Shown here: positions 32,471 to 41,095 of the stretch, piece after piece
Position numbering within the stretch: position 1 is the first letter of the stretch
Layout: each line of letters starts with the position of its first letter
Assembly (NCBI GenBank): GCA_030715195.1
Contig: JAUYVI010000007.1
Span: 124,001-188,000, forward strand
Source: Dongia sedimenti
GTDB taxonomy: Bacteria; Pseudomonadota; Alphaproteobacteria; Dongiales; Dongiaceae
Direction of reading: 5' to 3'
DNA length: 64,000 bases
The notes under the pieces: generated by a model
What the model was told of the DNA's origin: nothing
Seen by the model: the letters and a program-made list of their open reading frames with translations, nothing else
The model's database searches: none
Program-made: the position numbers and the translations under genes

Positions 32471-35182
32471 TCAGGCGCTGGCTGTCTCGCCGATCGGCAA
32501 GGTGAAGATGAACTTGGCCCCATGCGGATGGCTCTTCTCCACCCAAAGCCGTCCCCCGTGCGACTCTACGATCGACCGACAAATAGCGAGCCCCATGCCC
32601 ATACCGTGTTCTTTCGTCGTGAAAAATGGCTCGAATATGCTTTCCGAAATGTCGGTGTCTGGGCCGAGATCACTGACCTCTATGTGAACGAACTCACCTC
32701 GCCGGTACACGCCAAGCCGAAGAATCCTGTTGCTGGCGGTCGCCTCCATCGCCTCAATGCCGTTGCGCATGAGATTGGTGAGCACCTGCTGGATCTGCAC
32801 GGAATCGAGTGCGACAGGCGGGAGGTCGCCCTCCAGTTCGACGGTCATGCGGACGCGGCGCCGCGTTGCCTCCTCAGCCATGAGGTCATAGGCTTCATGG
32901 ACGATGCCATTGATTGGTGTCTGGACTCGGGTGTCTCCTGACGGTTTGAATAGCGCGTGGACGCGGGTCACGATATCGGCGGCTGCGTTGGCATCACGGA
33001 TGACGCGCTCGACCGTCTTTTGGGCCCGCTCGATGTTGGGCGGCGACGCCACGAGCCAACGCTGGCAAGCATGCGAGTTCGCCACGATCGCCGCCAAAGG
33101 CTGGTTCACCTCATGGGCGATGGATGCCGACAGCTCGGCAAGGCTGGCCGCCTGACTGGCTCGCGCGAGGCGTTCCTGTGCCAGACGCAAATCTTCTTGA
33201 GCGCGAACTTGGTCTTCGATCTCGAAGCAGACCCCATTCCACTGCACGATCTCGCCTTCGGAATTACGCATAGGGCCTGCGCGGGTCTCGACCCAGCGAT
33301 ACTCGCCGTCGTAGCGGCGCAGACGATGCCTTCGAGCATAGGGTTCGCCCGTCGATAGAGAATGGGCGTATTTCTCCTTCACTTCGGCCAAATCGTCAGG
33401 ATGGATGATGTAGTCGAGGGCGTTGACCAACCGCGATTTGCCGTCTTCATCCTTGTCTTCAAGGCCGAAACCGAGATAGTCGCTGAGCTTCTGACTGCGA
33501 TATATCGGCGTGCCATCGGGCGTGGCGCAGTAGATCAATGCGGGCAGCGTCTCCACGAGCTGTCTCAGTGATCGCTCGCTCTCGCGCAAGGCCTCTTCGG
33601 CGCGCAACTGATCATCGATATCCTGGGAGAGACCGTACCATTGCAGAATACGATGGCGATCATCCCGCAGCGGCTCCGCGCGTCCCTCCATCCAGCGATA
33701 GACGCCGTCCGCCCGGCGAAGACGATACCTCATGAAGAAGCGCTCGCCGGTGGCGAAGCATCGATTGAGCGCTTGGTCGAGCCCCGCGGCATCGTCGGGA
33801 TGGACCACGCTTTCAATCATGGCCGACGAGCGGCTTGTATTCGGTCTGTCTGCATCACCGATGTCGAGGCCGAGGAAGTCGATAAAGCGTTTGTTGAAGA
33901 AGTTCGGCTCACCTTCCGGCGTTAGCCGCCAGAGGTAGCTCGGAACCAGATCGACGAGCTGTGAGAGCTCGCGCTCCCGGTCACGCAGCGCTGTCTGTGC
34001 ATTCACTAGGTCCTCGATGTCGACGCTGACGCCATACCACTGGACGATAGCGCCTGACTCGCCGCGCAGTGGCTCCGCGCGTGTCTCGGTCCAGCGGTAG
34101 GTACCACCGCGGCGGAGCTGACGGTAACGCATGAGGTAGGGAGCGCCCGTCTCGAAGGAGCGCGCAACTGCCTGCTTAGCCGCATCCCGGTCGTCCGGAT
34201 GGACGACGCTAAGGTACAGCGAGCCATCGTCGGCGGTGATATCCTCGAGTGTGGCGCTGGTTACATCCGTGAGCCGCCTGTTGACGTAGGTCGGCTTCCC
34301 GTCTGCAGCGGCTGTCCAAATCATGGAGGGGACGGCGTCAATCATCTGCTGAAGGCGCCGCTCGCTTCGCTGCAGGGCTTCCTCGCCGCGGACTTGATCG
34401 TGTATATCGTGACAGAGACCATACCATTGGAGGATTCGTCCGCCCTGATCCCGCATCGCCTCCGCGCGGCTCGACATCCAGCGGTAGGCGCCATCGGCAC
34501 GGCGCAGACGATACCGTATGGCGAATGAATCGCCGGTGGAAAGGCTGCGGTCGAGCGCGTCCTTTACTTGGCCCACCTCATCCGGATGGACGATCGTCTC
34601 GATGAGCGTTGCAAGGGATAACTTGCCCGGCCTATGCACATCTCCGATGTCCAGGCCAAGAAAATCGACCATGCGCTTGTTGAAGAAGACAGGCTCGCCG
34701 GCCGGAGTAAGACGCCAGAGGTGGCTCGGAACCAAATCGACGAGCTGCGATAACTCACGCTCCCGGTCGCGCAAAGCCGCTTCGGCCTTCTTTTGATCGT
34801 CGATTTCAATTGTAGTCCCATACCAACCGACAATACGGCCGGAGGGATCGCGTGACGCCAGGCCGGAATTGCGGAACCATTTATAGACACCATCCCACCT
34901 GCGGATCCGATGCTCGGTGTCATAGTGGTCCCCGCTCTCCAGGCAGTGACGCCACCTGGCCACCACTCGCTCATAGTCGTCCGGGTGCACGACGCGGCGC
35001 CAGCCGAACTCGTCGGAGTCCGGTATGGGCCCCAAATCAGCGGCCAGTTCTCCGATATAGGCGAGTGTATTGGCGCTCACGTAGGTAAATCGGCCACCGG
35101 CGTCCGCTGCCCAGGCGTGCCCCGGCATGCTTTCGAGGATTCGCATGACCTGCTCGACCTCAACAGGAGACTTCTCGGCCAT
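32471..35182 (-). CDS. Multi-PAS sensor histidine kinase
   Basis: About 903 residues with no TM segments, so cytoplasmic. Five PAS/PAC units follow one another (starting near residues 10, 140, 265, 395 and 525), each with the PAS_3-type R-x-R-R-x-D-G-x-Y-R-W core. Units 2 and 4 are near copies (LSQLVDLVPS-H/Y-LWRLTP). The transmitter has H in ASIAHEVNQPLAA, an N box (NGIEAME), and G boxes (DLGPDTDISES, GMGMGLAICRSIVESHGG). It precedes no output regulator of its own, but two receivers lie upstream on the same strand. ATG 35182 is 25 bp after the receiver gene. Confidence 0.9.
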   Translation of the reverse strand: MAEKSPVEVEQVMRILESMPGHAWAADAGGRFTYVSANTLAYIGELAADLGPIPDSDEFGWRRVVHPDDYERVVARWRHCLESGDHYDTEHRIRRWDGVYKWFRNSGLASRDPSGRIVGWYGTTIEIDDQKKAEAALRDRERELSQLVDLVPSHLWRLTPAGEPVFFNKRMVDFLGLDIGDVHRPGKLSLATLIETIVHPDEVGQVKDALDRSLSTGDSFAIRYRLRRADGAYRWMSSRAEAMRDQGGRILQWYGLCHDIHDQVRGEEALQRSERRLQQMIDAVPSMIWTAAADGKPTYVNRRLTDVTSATLEDITADDGSLYLSVVHPDDRDAAKQAVARSFETGAPYLMRYRQLRRGGTYRWTETRAEPLRGESGAIVQWYGVSVDIEDLVNAQTALRDRERELSQLVDLVPSYLWRLTPEGEPNFFNKRFIDFLGLDIGDADRPNTSRSSAMIESVVHPDDAAGLDQALNRCFATGERFFMRYRLRRADGVYRWMEGRAEPLRDDRHRILQWYGLSQDIDDQLRAEEALRESERSLRQLVETLPALIYCATPDGTPIYRSQKLSDYLGFGLEDKDEDGKSRLVNALDYIIHPDDLAEVKEKYAHSLSTGEPYARRHRLRRYDGEYRWVETRAGPMRNSEGEIVQWNGVCFEIEDQVRAQEDLRLAQERLARASQAASLAELSASIAHEVNQPLAAIVANSHACQRWLVASPPNIERAQKTVERVIRDANAAADIVTRVHALFKPSGDTRVQTPINGIVHEAYDLMAEEATRRRVRMTVELEGDLPPVALDSVQIQQVLTNLMRNGIEAMEATASNRILRLGVYRRGEFVHIEVSDLGPDTDISESIFEPFFTTKEHGMGMGLAICRSIVESHGGRLWVEKSHPHGAKFIFTLPIGETASA

Positions 35183-35207
35183 GTTGCTTCGCGTTCCTCC
35201 GATCGCT

Positions 35208-35624
35208 CTATCTGGTTGATGGCTTCTGGCCGCCGGCCGGTTTTCGAAGCCGATCGATCTCATTCAGCGCTGCCTTGACATGGCCAATCAGAGCCTCGTC
35301 GCTGAACGGCTTGGTCAGATACGCGAATGCTCCTTCCTGCATCGCCCGATTGCGTGAAAGAGAATCGCGCGAGGAGGTGATGACGATTACCGGGATCGAA
35401 GATCCCAGCACTTTCAGCTTCCGTTGCAGCTCCAATCCGCTGATCCCGGGCAAGTGTAGATCGGTAATGAGGCAGTCAAAGGGCCCACGCGAATGCGCTG
35501 CCAAGAAAGCTTCAGCGCGGTCGAAAACCACGCATGCGAAGGCAAGCACTTCCAAGAGTTCCGAGAGCGCTTCGCGCATGGCTGCGTCATCCTCGATGAC
35601 CGCAATGACGGGCGGTTTGGGCAA
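35208..35624 (-). CDS. Single-domain response regulator
   Basis: A 138-residue CheY-like receiver: acidic pair in AVIEDDAAMRE, phosphoacceptor Asp in CLITDLHLPGISG, Thr/Ser in VIVITSSRDS, and Lys in AYLTKPFSDEAL. It has no output domain; a basic tail follows. It lies directly upstream of the five-PAS kinase and is the likely first phosphoryl target, or a phosphate sink that links the kinase to the FixJ-like regulator upstream. Confidence 0.9.
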   Translation of the reverse strand: MPKPPVIAVIEDDAAMREALSELLEVLAFACVVFDRAEAFLAAHSRGPFDCLITDLHLPGISGLELQRKLKVLGSSIPVIVITSSRDSLSRNRAMQEGAFAYLTKPFSDEALIGHVKAALNEIDRLRKPAGGQKPSTR

Positions 35625-35710
35625 ACGGCGGATCCTTGCTGCATGGCCTATGGGGGCCCATTACCCTTAGACTTCCAGGATTCCGTCGTTCATCGATACC
35701 ATACGATGGT

Positions 35711-36361
35711 CTAGGTTGGTTCTTTCTCGCGCAGGCTGGCCGGCAAAGCTTCCCAGCTCCGCACGATGTCGCCGACCGAGCCAGCGTGCATTTTGCGCAT
35801 CAAATTGCCGCGATGGAGCTTGACCGTGATTTCGCTGATGCCGAGATCGAAGGCAATTTGCTTGTTCACGCGCCCGCGGGCGACTTCGCGCAACACCTGA
35901 CGTTCACGCGGGGTCAGCGTGTTGTATCTGGCCGCGTGCTTTCTAACGTTCGCCGCCACCTCGCGCTGCGCGATATCCCGATCGATGGCGGTCATGATCG
36001 CGTCGATCAACGCCTGATCCCGAACCGGTTTGGTGAGAAAGTCGATGGCGCCGGCTTTCATCGCCTGAACGGACATTGGAATATCCCCATGCCCAGTGAG
36101 AAACACGATTGGCTTCGCATTTCCGTTCGACGCCAGATGATGCTGGAAATCCAGCCCACTCAATCCCGGAAGGCGAACATCCAAGACCATGCATCCTGGT
36201 CTTTCCGGAAGCGCTGAATTGAGCAATTCCCGGGCCGACCCGAAACATGCGGACTCCAGCCCGACGGATGCCATCAGCTCGGCCAGCCCTTCGCGAATCC
36301 TTTCATCATCATCAACGATGAGCACCAGGGCTTCGTCCTGGCCAGCAATCCGGGTGTTCAT
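35711..36361 (-). CDS. FixJ-type response regulator (receiver plus LuxR HTH)
   Basis: A 216-residue regulator: receiver (about residues 10-125: LVLIVDDDERIREGLAELMA, Asp in MVLDVRLPGLSG, FLTGHGDIPMSVQAMKAGAI, DFLTKP) and a GerE HTH (about 145-200: LTPRERQVLREVARGRVNKQ, IAFDLGISEITVKLHRGNLM). The FixJ-type linker and GHGDIPM motif are conserved. It likely controls transcription in response to the nearby multi-PAS kinase. The start overlaps the Rrf2 stop by 4 bp (ATGA), so the two regulators share an mRNA. Confidence 0.9.
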   Translation of the reverse strand: MNTRIAGQDEALVLIVDDDERIREGLAELMASVGLESACFGSARELLNSALPERPGCMVLDVRLPGLSGLDFQHHLASNGNAKPIVFLTGHGDIPMSVQAMKAGAIDFLTKPVRDQALIDAIMTAIDRDIAQREVAANVRKHAARYNTLTPRERQVLREVARGRVNKQIAFDLGISEITVKLHRGNLMRKMHAGSVGDIVRSWEALPASLREKEPT

Positions 36362-36909
36362 GAAGCCCTCCTGCCTCTGCTCTTTCGTGGTGATACTGGC
36401 TTGCGGACACGAGGCTTATCCTCATCATCAAGCCACTTCCGAAAGGTCGTCCAAAATTCAGAAGGCGCCTTTCGGCCGAAAGCCTGTGCGACGTCTCCCA
36501 GCGATTGGGCCTTCAGGGCGTCCCGCATGGATTTTTCCGCGCGCAACATCACGGCGTGGACGGCACAGGTGCCGTTGGTCGCCCAGGCCGGCGGCGCCTT
36601 GCCGAACAGTGGGCATCGCACCCGGATCTCCTGACAATCGAAGAGGGGCTTCTCGCCCTCGATCGCATCGACGATCTCGAGAAAGCTGATGTCCTGCGGC
36701 GCCTTGGCAAGTGCGTATCCGCCTCGCACCCCTTCCGCGGCGCGCACGATTCCCGCCTTCTCGAACTTTGGGAATATCTTGGCAAGGAAGGTTGGGGAGA
36801 CGCCTGAAAGCTCCGCGAGCTTACGGCTGCTGAGAGGCTTGCCCTCCTGGCCGACCAGCCAGAGAAGGCTGTGAATCCCGTATTCCACGCTTACAGTGAT
36901 GTGCGCCAT
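36358..36909 (-). CDS. Rrf2-family transcriptional regulator
   Basis: A 183-residue regulator with the Rrf2 winged helix (about residues 5-85: VEYGIHSLLWLVGQEGKPLS, LAELSGVSPTFLAKIFPKFE, GVRGGYALAK) and a Cys-containing loop (FDCQEIRVRCPLFGK, later GTCAVHAV) where Fe-S members (IscR, NsrR) carry their ligands. Three Cys are present, which is compatible with a cluster, but their spacing differs from IscR. The tail is long and basic. The ATG at 36909 is followed directly upstream by a promoter, suggesting a leaderless transcript. Divergent from the SDR gene at 37096. Confidence 0.88.
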   Translation of the reverse strand: MAHITVSVEYGIHSLLWLVGQEGKPLSSRKLAELSGVSPTFLAKIFPKFEKAGIVRAAEGVRGGYALAKAPQDISFLEIVDAIEGEKPLFDCQEIRVRCPLFGKAPPAWATNGTCAVHAVMLRAEKSMRDALKAQSLGDVAQAFGRKAPSEFWTTFRKWLDDEDKPRVRKPVSPRKSRGRRAS

Positions 36910-36916
36910 AACTAGG

Positions 36917-36945
36917 ATAATATCAGTCCGTGTTCTAAGGCACAA
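36917..36945 (-). promoter_or_regulatory. Sigma-70-type promoter of the Rrf2 gene, probably leaderless
   Basis: Read on the minus strand, TTGTGC (36940-36945) and TATTAT (36917-36922) are separated by exactly 17 bp, and the ATG begins 7 bp after TATTAT. Transcription should therefore start at or beside the start codon. The -10 lies inside the near-palindrome ACTAGGATAATATCAGT (36911-36927), which may be the Rrf2 operator for autorepression. Confidence 0.6.
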
Positions 36946-37095
36946 GGTGGGATCGGTGCGGATCGAGCCCAACTGTCCTACGGTCGCAGCTCACCCAGCG
37001 TTTGGCGATAACAGCCTATACCGAGGAACAATGTCGGGTTCATGACCCGAGGCGCACCTTTGCTCTGCCACCGAAAGCAAGATCAAAGGAATATC

Positions 37096-37845
37096 ATGAG
37101 CAATATGCACGATAAGGTCGTCATCGTCACAGGCGGCAGCTCGGGCATCGGGCTCGCTGCGGCGACGAGCTTTGCGGCCGCCGGCGCAAAAGTCCTCATC
37201 ACCGGACGCAGGGTCGCGCCCCTCGAGGCGGCCACCCAGGGCACTAATGCCATGGCACTGGTGGCCGACGTCGCCATCGCGAAGGATGCGCAGCGCACGA
37301 TCCAAGCGGCCGTCGATGCATGGGGCCGCCTGGACGTGCTGGTGAACAATGCCGGCGCCGGCGCCCTCCTGCCTTTGGCCGACGCGACAGTCGATCGCAT
37401 CGCAGACATCTTCGCCGTGAACGTCATTGGACCCAGTCTGCTTTCGGCAGCGGCGCTGCCCCACCTCGCCGCGACGAAAGGCACAATCATCAACGTTTCG
37501 AGCACATACGGGCATCGCCCCGTGGCCGGCTTGTCGCATTACGCCGCCAGCAAGGCTGCGCTCGAGCAGCTGACGCGCTGCTGGGCGCTTGAATTGGCTG
37601 CCATGGACATCCGGGTCAATGGCGTGGCGGCCGGCCCCACCGAAACCGGCGCGCTCACGGGAATGATGGGGCTGTCTGCCGACCGGGCAGAGGCCGTCAA
37701 GTCCGACGAGCGAAACCGCATCCCGCTGAAGCGCCGCGGGGAGCCGCTCGATGTTGCACGGTGGATCCTCTCGCTCGCGGATCCGGCTGCAGCCTGGGTG
37801 ACGGGTCAAGTGATTGCCGTCGATGGCGGGCTCGGTCTGATCTAG
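37096..37845 (+). CDS. Short-chain dehydrogenase/reductase (SDR)
   Basis: A 249-residue classical SDR: cofactor motif TGGSSGIGLAAA, NNAGAG, catalytic Ser in INVSSTYGH and the YAASK tetrad (SHYAASKAALEQL). An Arg just after the first strand pair (ITGRRVAPLE) suggests NADP preference. The ATG at 37096 follows AAAGGAATATC. Divergent from the Rrf2 regulator, which may control it. The specific substrate is unknown. Confidence 0.87.
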   Translation: MSNMHDKVVIVTGGSSGIGLAAATSFAAAGAKVLITGRRVAPLEAATQGTNAMALVADVAIAKDAQRTIQAAVDAWGRLDVLVNNAGAGALLPLADATVDRIADIFAVNVIGPSLLSAAALPHLAATKGTIINVSSTYGHRPVAGLSHYAASKAALEQLTRCWALELAAMDIRVNGVAAGPTETGALTGMMGLSADRAEAVKSDERNRIPLKRRGEPLDVARWILSLADPAAAWVTGQVIAVDGGLGLI

Positions 37846-37988
37846 CAATTGCGGCGCGTTCGGCCGGAGAGACGCGACCTATACAGACGTATGGCCTGAA
37901 CTATTCGTCGAGCCAATCGACTGAGTAGCTGGCCTCGACGTAGCGTCGCGAACACCGTCTGCATGACGGCATTCATCAGGAGACAATC

Positions 37989-38903
37989 ATGAACGTAGCC
38001 AACACCTCACGCGCGCGTAAGGCGCGGCTCGACGAACTGGTTCCATCCCGCTACGCGCTCCGGATCGGCAAGATCGACGTGCTGTTAATCAGCGATGGCG
38101 TCCTGCCTCTGCCGACGACCACCATGTCCACCAATGCTGAGCCCGCTGCCCGCACAGCCTGGCTGGACGAAAAGTTTCTGCCTCGGGAAACGCTCGACTG
38201 GGCACTGAACGTCGCAGTCGTGCGTAGCGGCGACCAGACTATCCTCATCGACTCCGGAGTGGGTGGTGAGTTTCCGGCTTTCCCCCGGGCCGGGCAGTCG
38301 ATCCCACGTCTGGAGGCTGCCGGAATCGATCTTTCGTCCGTGACCGACATCGTGATCACCCATATGCACATGGATCATGTGGGCGGTCTGCTCGGAGAAG
38401 GTGTGAAGGAGCGGCTGCGCAAGGACGTACGGATCCACGTGGCGGAAGCGGAAGTCAAATTCTGGGAGGCGCCTGATTTCTCCAAGACCGTCATGCCGGC
38501 GCCGATCCCGGACGTGCTTCGATCGGTCGCCGGACGATTCGCGAACGCGTATCGCAGCCAGTTGCGGACGTTCGCAGAGGAGGTCGAGGTAGCGCCTGGG
38601 GTGCTTGCCCGTCGCACCGGCGGCCATACACCTGGGCACAGCGTGGTCTGCCTCGAGTCCGGCGGTGAGCGATTGACCTTTGCCGGCGATGCTATCTTCC
38701 AGGTCGGGTTCGACCACCCCAACTGGCAAAACGGCTTCGAGCACGATCCTGAGGAGGCCGTCCGTGTTCGGGTCCGCCTTCTGCGGGAGGTGGCGTCGAG
38801 CGGGGCGCTGTTGGCGGCCACGCATCTGCCGTTCCCATCCATCTGTCGGGTAGCAGTCCACGGCGACGCCTTTCGAAGCGTACCAGCCTTCTGGGATTAC
38901 TGA
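37989..38903 (+). CDS. MBL-fold metallo-hydrolase
   Basis: A 304-residue metallo-beta-lactamase-fold protein with THMHMDHVGG (HxHxDH), a His in GGHTPGHSV and Asp/His at FAGDAIF and ATHLPFP. The relation to the AHL-lactonase/AttM-like branch is suggested by length and by TILIDSGVGG, but activity cannot be assigned; the LuxI/LuxR genes elsewhere in the window are broken and do not support a signalling role. It begins 143 bp after the SDR gene and has its own GGAGAC-type SD. Confidence 0.85.
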   Translation: MNVANTSRARKARLDELVPSRYALRIGKIDVLLISDGVLPLPTTTMSTNAEPAARTAWLDEKFLPRETLDWALNVAVVRSGDQTILIDSGVGGEFPAFPRAGQSIPRLEAAGIDLSSVTDIVITHMHMDHVGGLLGEGVKERLRKDVRIHVAEAEVKFWEAPDFSKTVMPAPIPDVLRSVAGRFANAYRSQLRTFAEEVEVAPGVLARRTGGHTPGHSVVCLESGGERLTFAGDAIFQVGFDHPNWQNGFEHDPEEAVRVRVRLLREVASSGALLAATHLPFPSICRVAVHGDAFRSVPAFWDY

Positions 38904-39125
38904 CAGATTGCCGAGCCAGGGCCACATCAGGGCGCGAACCCATAGCATTGATGGGTTCGCGCTCTTGCGCTTTAGAAGCACTTCCATGAAGCATCATCCC
39001 AAAGCTTGCGTGGACCCAGCGGTCGGCGATGCGAACCTATACGCAGGAATGATATCGGCCGCACCTCTTAGAGCGCACCTTTCCCTCCATCGACGTTCCA
39101 GCAATCAACAGATGGAGGAAAAGCC

Positions 39126-39881
39126 ATGAAAATCGTCGTCATTGGAGGCAGTGGGCTTATCGGTTCCAACGTCGTGTCCAGGCTGCAAAGGAAGGGGCAC
39201 GACGTCTTTGCCGCATCGCCGAAAACCGGCGTCAACGCGCTCACCGGAGAAGGACTGGCCGATGTGCTGGCGGGCGCGCAGATCGTCGTCGATGTGGCGA
39301 ACGCGCCCAACTTCGAGGATCACGCGGTCTTGGAGTTCTTCCAGACCGCCGGCCGCAACCTGCTCGCCGCGGAAGCCAATGCCGGGGTGCGCCACCACAT
39401 CGCGTTGTCGGTTGTCGGTGCCGATCGGCTGCCGCAGAGCGGATACCTGCGCGCCAAGCTCGCCCAGGAGGCGCTAATCAAGACGGCGGCGATCCCCTAC
39501 ACGATTTTGCGCTCGTGCCAATTCTTCGAGTTCGCTGGCAGCATCGCCCAGTCAGCGACCAACGGAAGGACGATCCGCCTGCCGATTGCGCTCATGCAGC
39601 CGGTCGCGTCGGACGACGTCTCGGCATTGCTGGCGCGGATCGCCGGTGTGGCACCGCTCAATCTGACGGTTGAGATCGGCGGCCCGGAATTGATCGGCAT
39701 GGACGATTTCGTGCGCCGGTTTCTCCAGTCGCAAAGCGACCAACGACAGGTGATCGGCGATCCGCAGGCCCAATACTTCGGCACCGCGCTGGATAACGGC
39801 TCTCTGACGCCGGGGCGCAATCCGCATACTGGTGCGATCACCTTCGACGCGTGGCTCAATCGAGCCCTCGCGGCGGCATAA
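39126..39881 (+). CDS. NAD(P)-binding atypical SDR (NmrA/YwnB-like)
   Basis: A 251-residue Rossmann protein with KIVVIGGSGLIGSNVVSRLQ at the N terminus, then VVDVANAPNFED, HHIALSVVGADRLP and YLRAKLAQEALI. This is the pattern of NAD(P)H-binding atypical SDRs found beside cupins and redox-stress genes; the family acts as reductases or redox sensors. No classical YxxxK catalytic pair is needed, although YLRAK aligns with it. The next gene, a cupin, starts 30 bp downstream. Confidence 0.82.
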   Translation: MKIVVIGGSGLIGSNVVSRLQRKGHDVFAASPKTGVNALTGEGLADVLAGAQIVVDVANAPNFEDHAVLEFFQTAGRNLLAAEANAGVRHHIALSVVGADRLPQSGYLRAKLAQEALIKTAAIPYTILRSCQFFEFAGSIAQSATNGRTIRLPIALMQPVASDDVSALLARIAGVAPLNLTVEIGGPELIGMDDFVRRFLQSQSDQRQVIGDPQAQYFGTALDNGSLTPGRNPHTGAITFDAWLNRALAAA

Positions 39882-39910
39882 CAAATCAGACAACAAGCAA
39901 GGAGCTGCCC

Positions 39911-40324
39911 ATGTTCAAGCGTCTTCTCTCCGGCGTCGTGCTCGCAAGTCTGGCCTTCGGGCCGGTCTTGGCCGAGGGCACGCCGTCAAGCAAAGTCACC
40001 GTGGTCTTCGATCATGTGCTTCCCAATGTGCTCGGCAAGAGCATGCGGGCCGTGCTGGTCGAGTACCCGCCGGGCGGAATTTCGGCCGCACACACCCATC
40101 CGCATTCGGCGTTCATCTATGCGACGGTGCTGGAAGGCGCGGTCAAGAGCAAAGTCAATGACGGACCGGTGACGGTCTACACCGCGGGCCAGAGCTTTGC
40201 CGAAATGCCCGGCGACCATCACGCGGTCAGTGAAAACACCAGTACGACCCAGCCCGCGCGGCTCCTCGCGGTCTTCGTCGTGGACACGGCCGAGACCAAG
40301 CTGGTCACCGAAGACACGCAGTGA
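39911..40324 (+). CDS. Exported cupin-domain protein
   Basis: A 137-residue protein with a Sec signal peptide ([21 protein letters not shown]) and a single cupin barrel: [20 protein letters not shown] carries the His-rich metal motif and [18 protein letters not shown] the second. Such small periplasmic cupins bind a metal and their substrates are mostly unknown. It follows the atypical SDR gene closely and overlaps a possible GTG start of the next gene. ATG 39911 is preceded by AAGGAG. Confidence 0.85.
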   Translation: MFKRLLSGVVLASLAFGPVLAEGTPSSKVTVVFDHVLPNVLGKSMRAVLVEYPPGGISAAHTHPHSAFIYATVLEGAVKSKVNDGPVTVYTAGQSFAEMPGDHHAVSENTSTTQPARLLAVFVVDTAETKLVTEDTQ

Positions 40325-40335
40325 AGGACAGACCA

Positions 40336-41073
40336 ATGGATCGAGCCACTTTGCGCGCGAGCGCGTTCGCAATGCCCCTCGTCAACCCGGCCTTTCCGCC
40401 GGGGCCATATCGGTTCGTCGATCGCGAATTCTTCATCATCCGCTACCGCACCGACCCAGAAGTCTTGCGTCGAGTGGTTCCGGAGCCGCTCGAGGTCGTC
40501 GAGCCGGTGGTGAACTACGAGTTCATTCGCATGCCGGATTCGACCGGTTTCGGCGACTACACCGAGAGCGGCCAGGTGATTCCGGTCCGCTATGAAGGAC
40601 AGAGCGGGAGCTATACGCACCAGATGTTCCTGAACGACCATCCGCCGATTGCCGCCGGCCGCGAGATATGGGGCTTTCCGAAGAAACTGGCACAGCCTTC
40701 GCTGGCGGTGGAGACCGACACCCTGGTCGGAACGTTGAACTACGGCTCGGTCCGTGTGGCCACGGCGACCATGGGTTACAAACACCGCGCACTCGACATC
40801 GCGGCCGAGGCCAAGGGTCTGGCCGCGCCGAACTTCCTGCTCAAGATCATTCCGCATGTCGACGGCCGGCCCCGTGTCTGCGAGCTGGTGCGCTACCACC
40901 TGGAGGATGTGACCGTGAAGGGCGCCTGGATCGGCCCGGCCTCGCTGCAGCTCAGTCCGCACGCCTTGGCGCCGGTCGGCGAGCTGCCGGTGCTGGAGGT
41001 CCTGTCGGCCAAACATCTGGTAGCCGATCTGACGCTCGGGCTCGGCACCGTCGTCCTCGACTATCTCGCCTAG
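40336..41073 (+). CDS. adc: Acetoacetate decarboxylase
   Basis: A 245-residue enzyme that splits acetoacetate to acetone and CO2. The Schiff-base motif [12 protein letters not shown] holds K116-K117, equal to the Lys pair of the clostridial enzyme; [13 protein letters not shown] and [18 protein letters not shown] are also family hallmarks. ATG 40336 follows AAGGACAG; a GTG at 40321 overlapping the cupin stop is less likely. With the patatin and 3-hydroxybutyrate dehydrogenase that follow, it forms an operon for ketone-body or PHB breakdown. Confidence 0.9.
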   Translation: MDRATLRASAFAMPLVNPAFPPGPYRFVDREFFIIRYRTDPEVLRRVVPEPLEVVEPVVNYEFIRMPDSTGFGDYTESGQVIPVRYEGQSGSYTHQMFLNDHPPIAAGREIWGFPKKLAQPSLAVETDTLVGTLNYGSVRVATATMGYKHRALDIAAEAKGLAAPNFLLKIIPHVDGRPRVCELVRYHLEDVTVKGAWIGPASLQLSPHALAPVGELPVLEVLSAKHLVADLTLGLGTVVLDYLA

Positions 41074-41095
41074 GACTTCACAGGAAGGATCCCCC

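Noticed and set aside
32471-35182. Repeated segments that look like a repeat array or CRISPR
   Set aside because: They are in-frame PAS domains of about 125 codons, not short repeats with spacers.
37989-38903. AHL lactonase (quorum quenching) for the MBL-fold gene
   Set aside because: The HxHxDH motif is shared by many MBL enzymes, and the only LuxI/LuxR genes in the window are broken.
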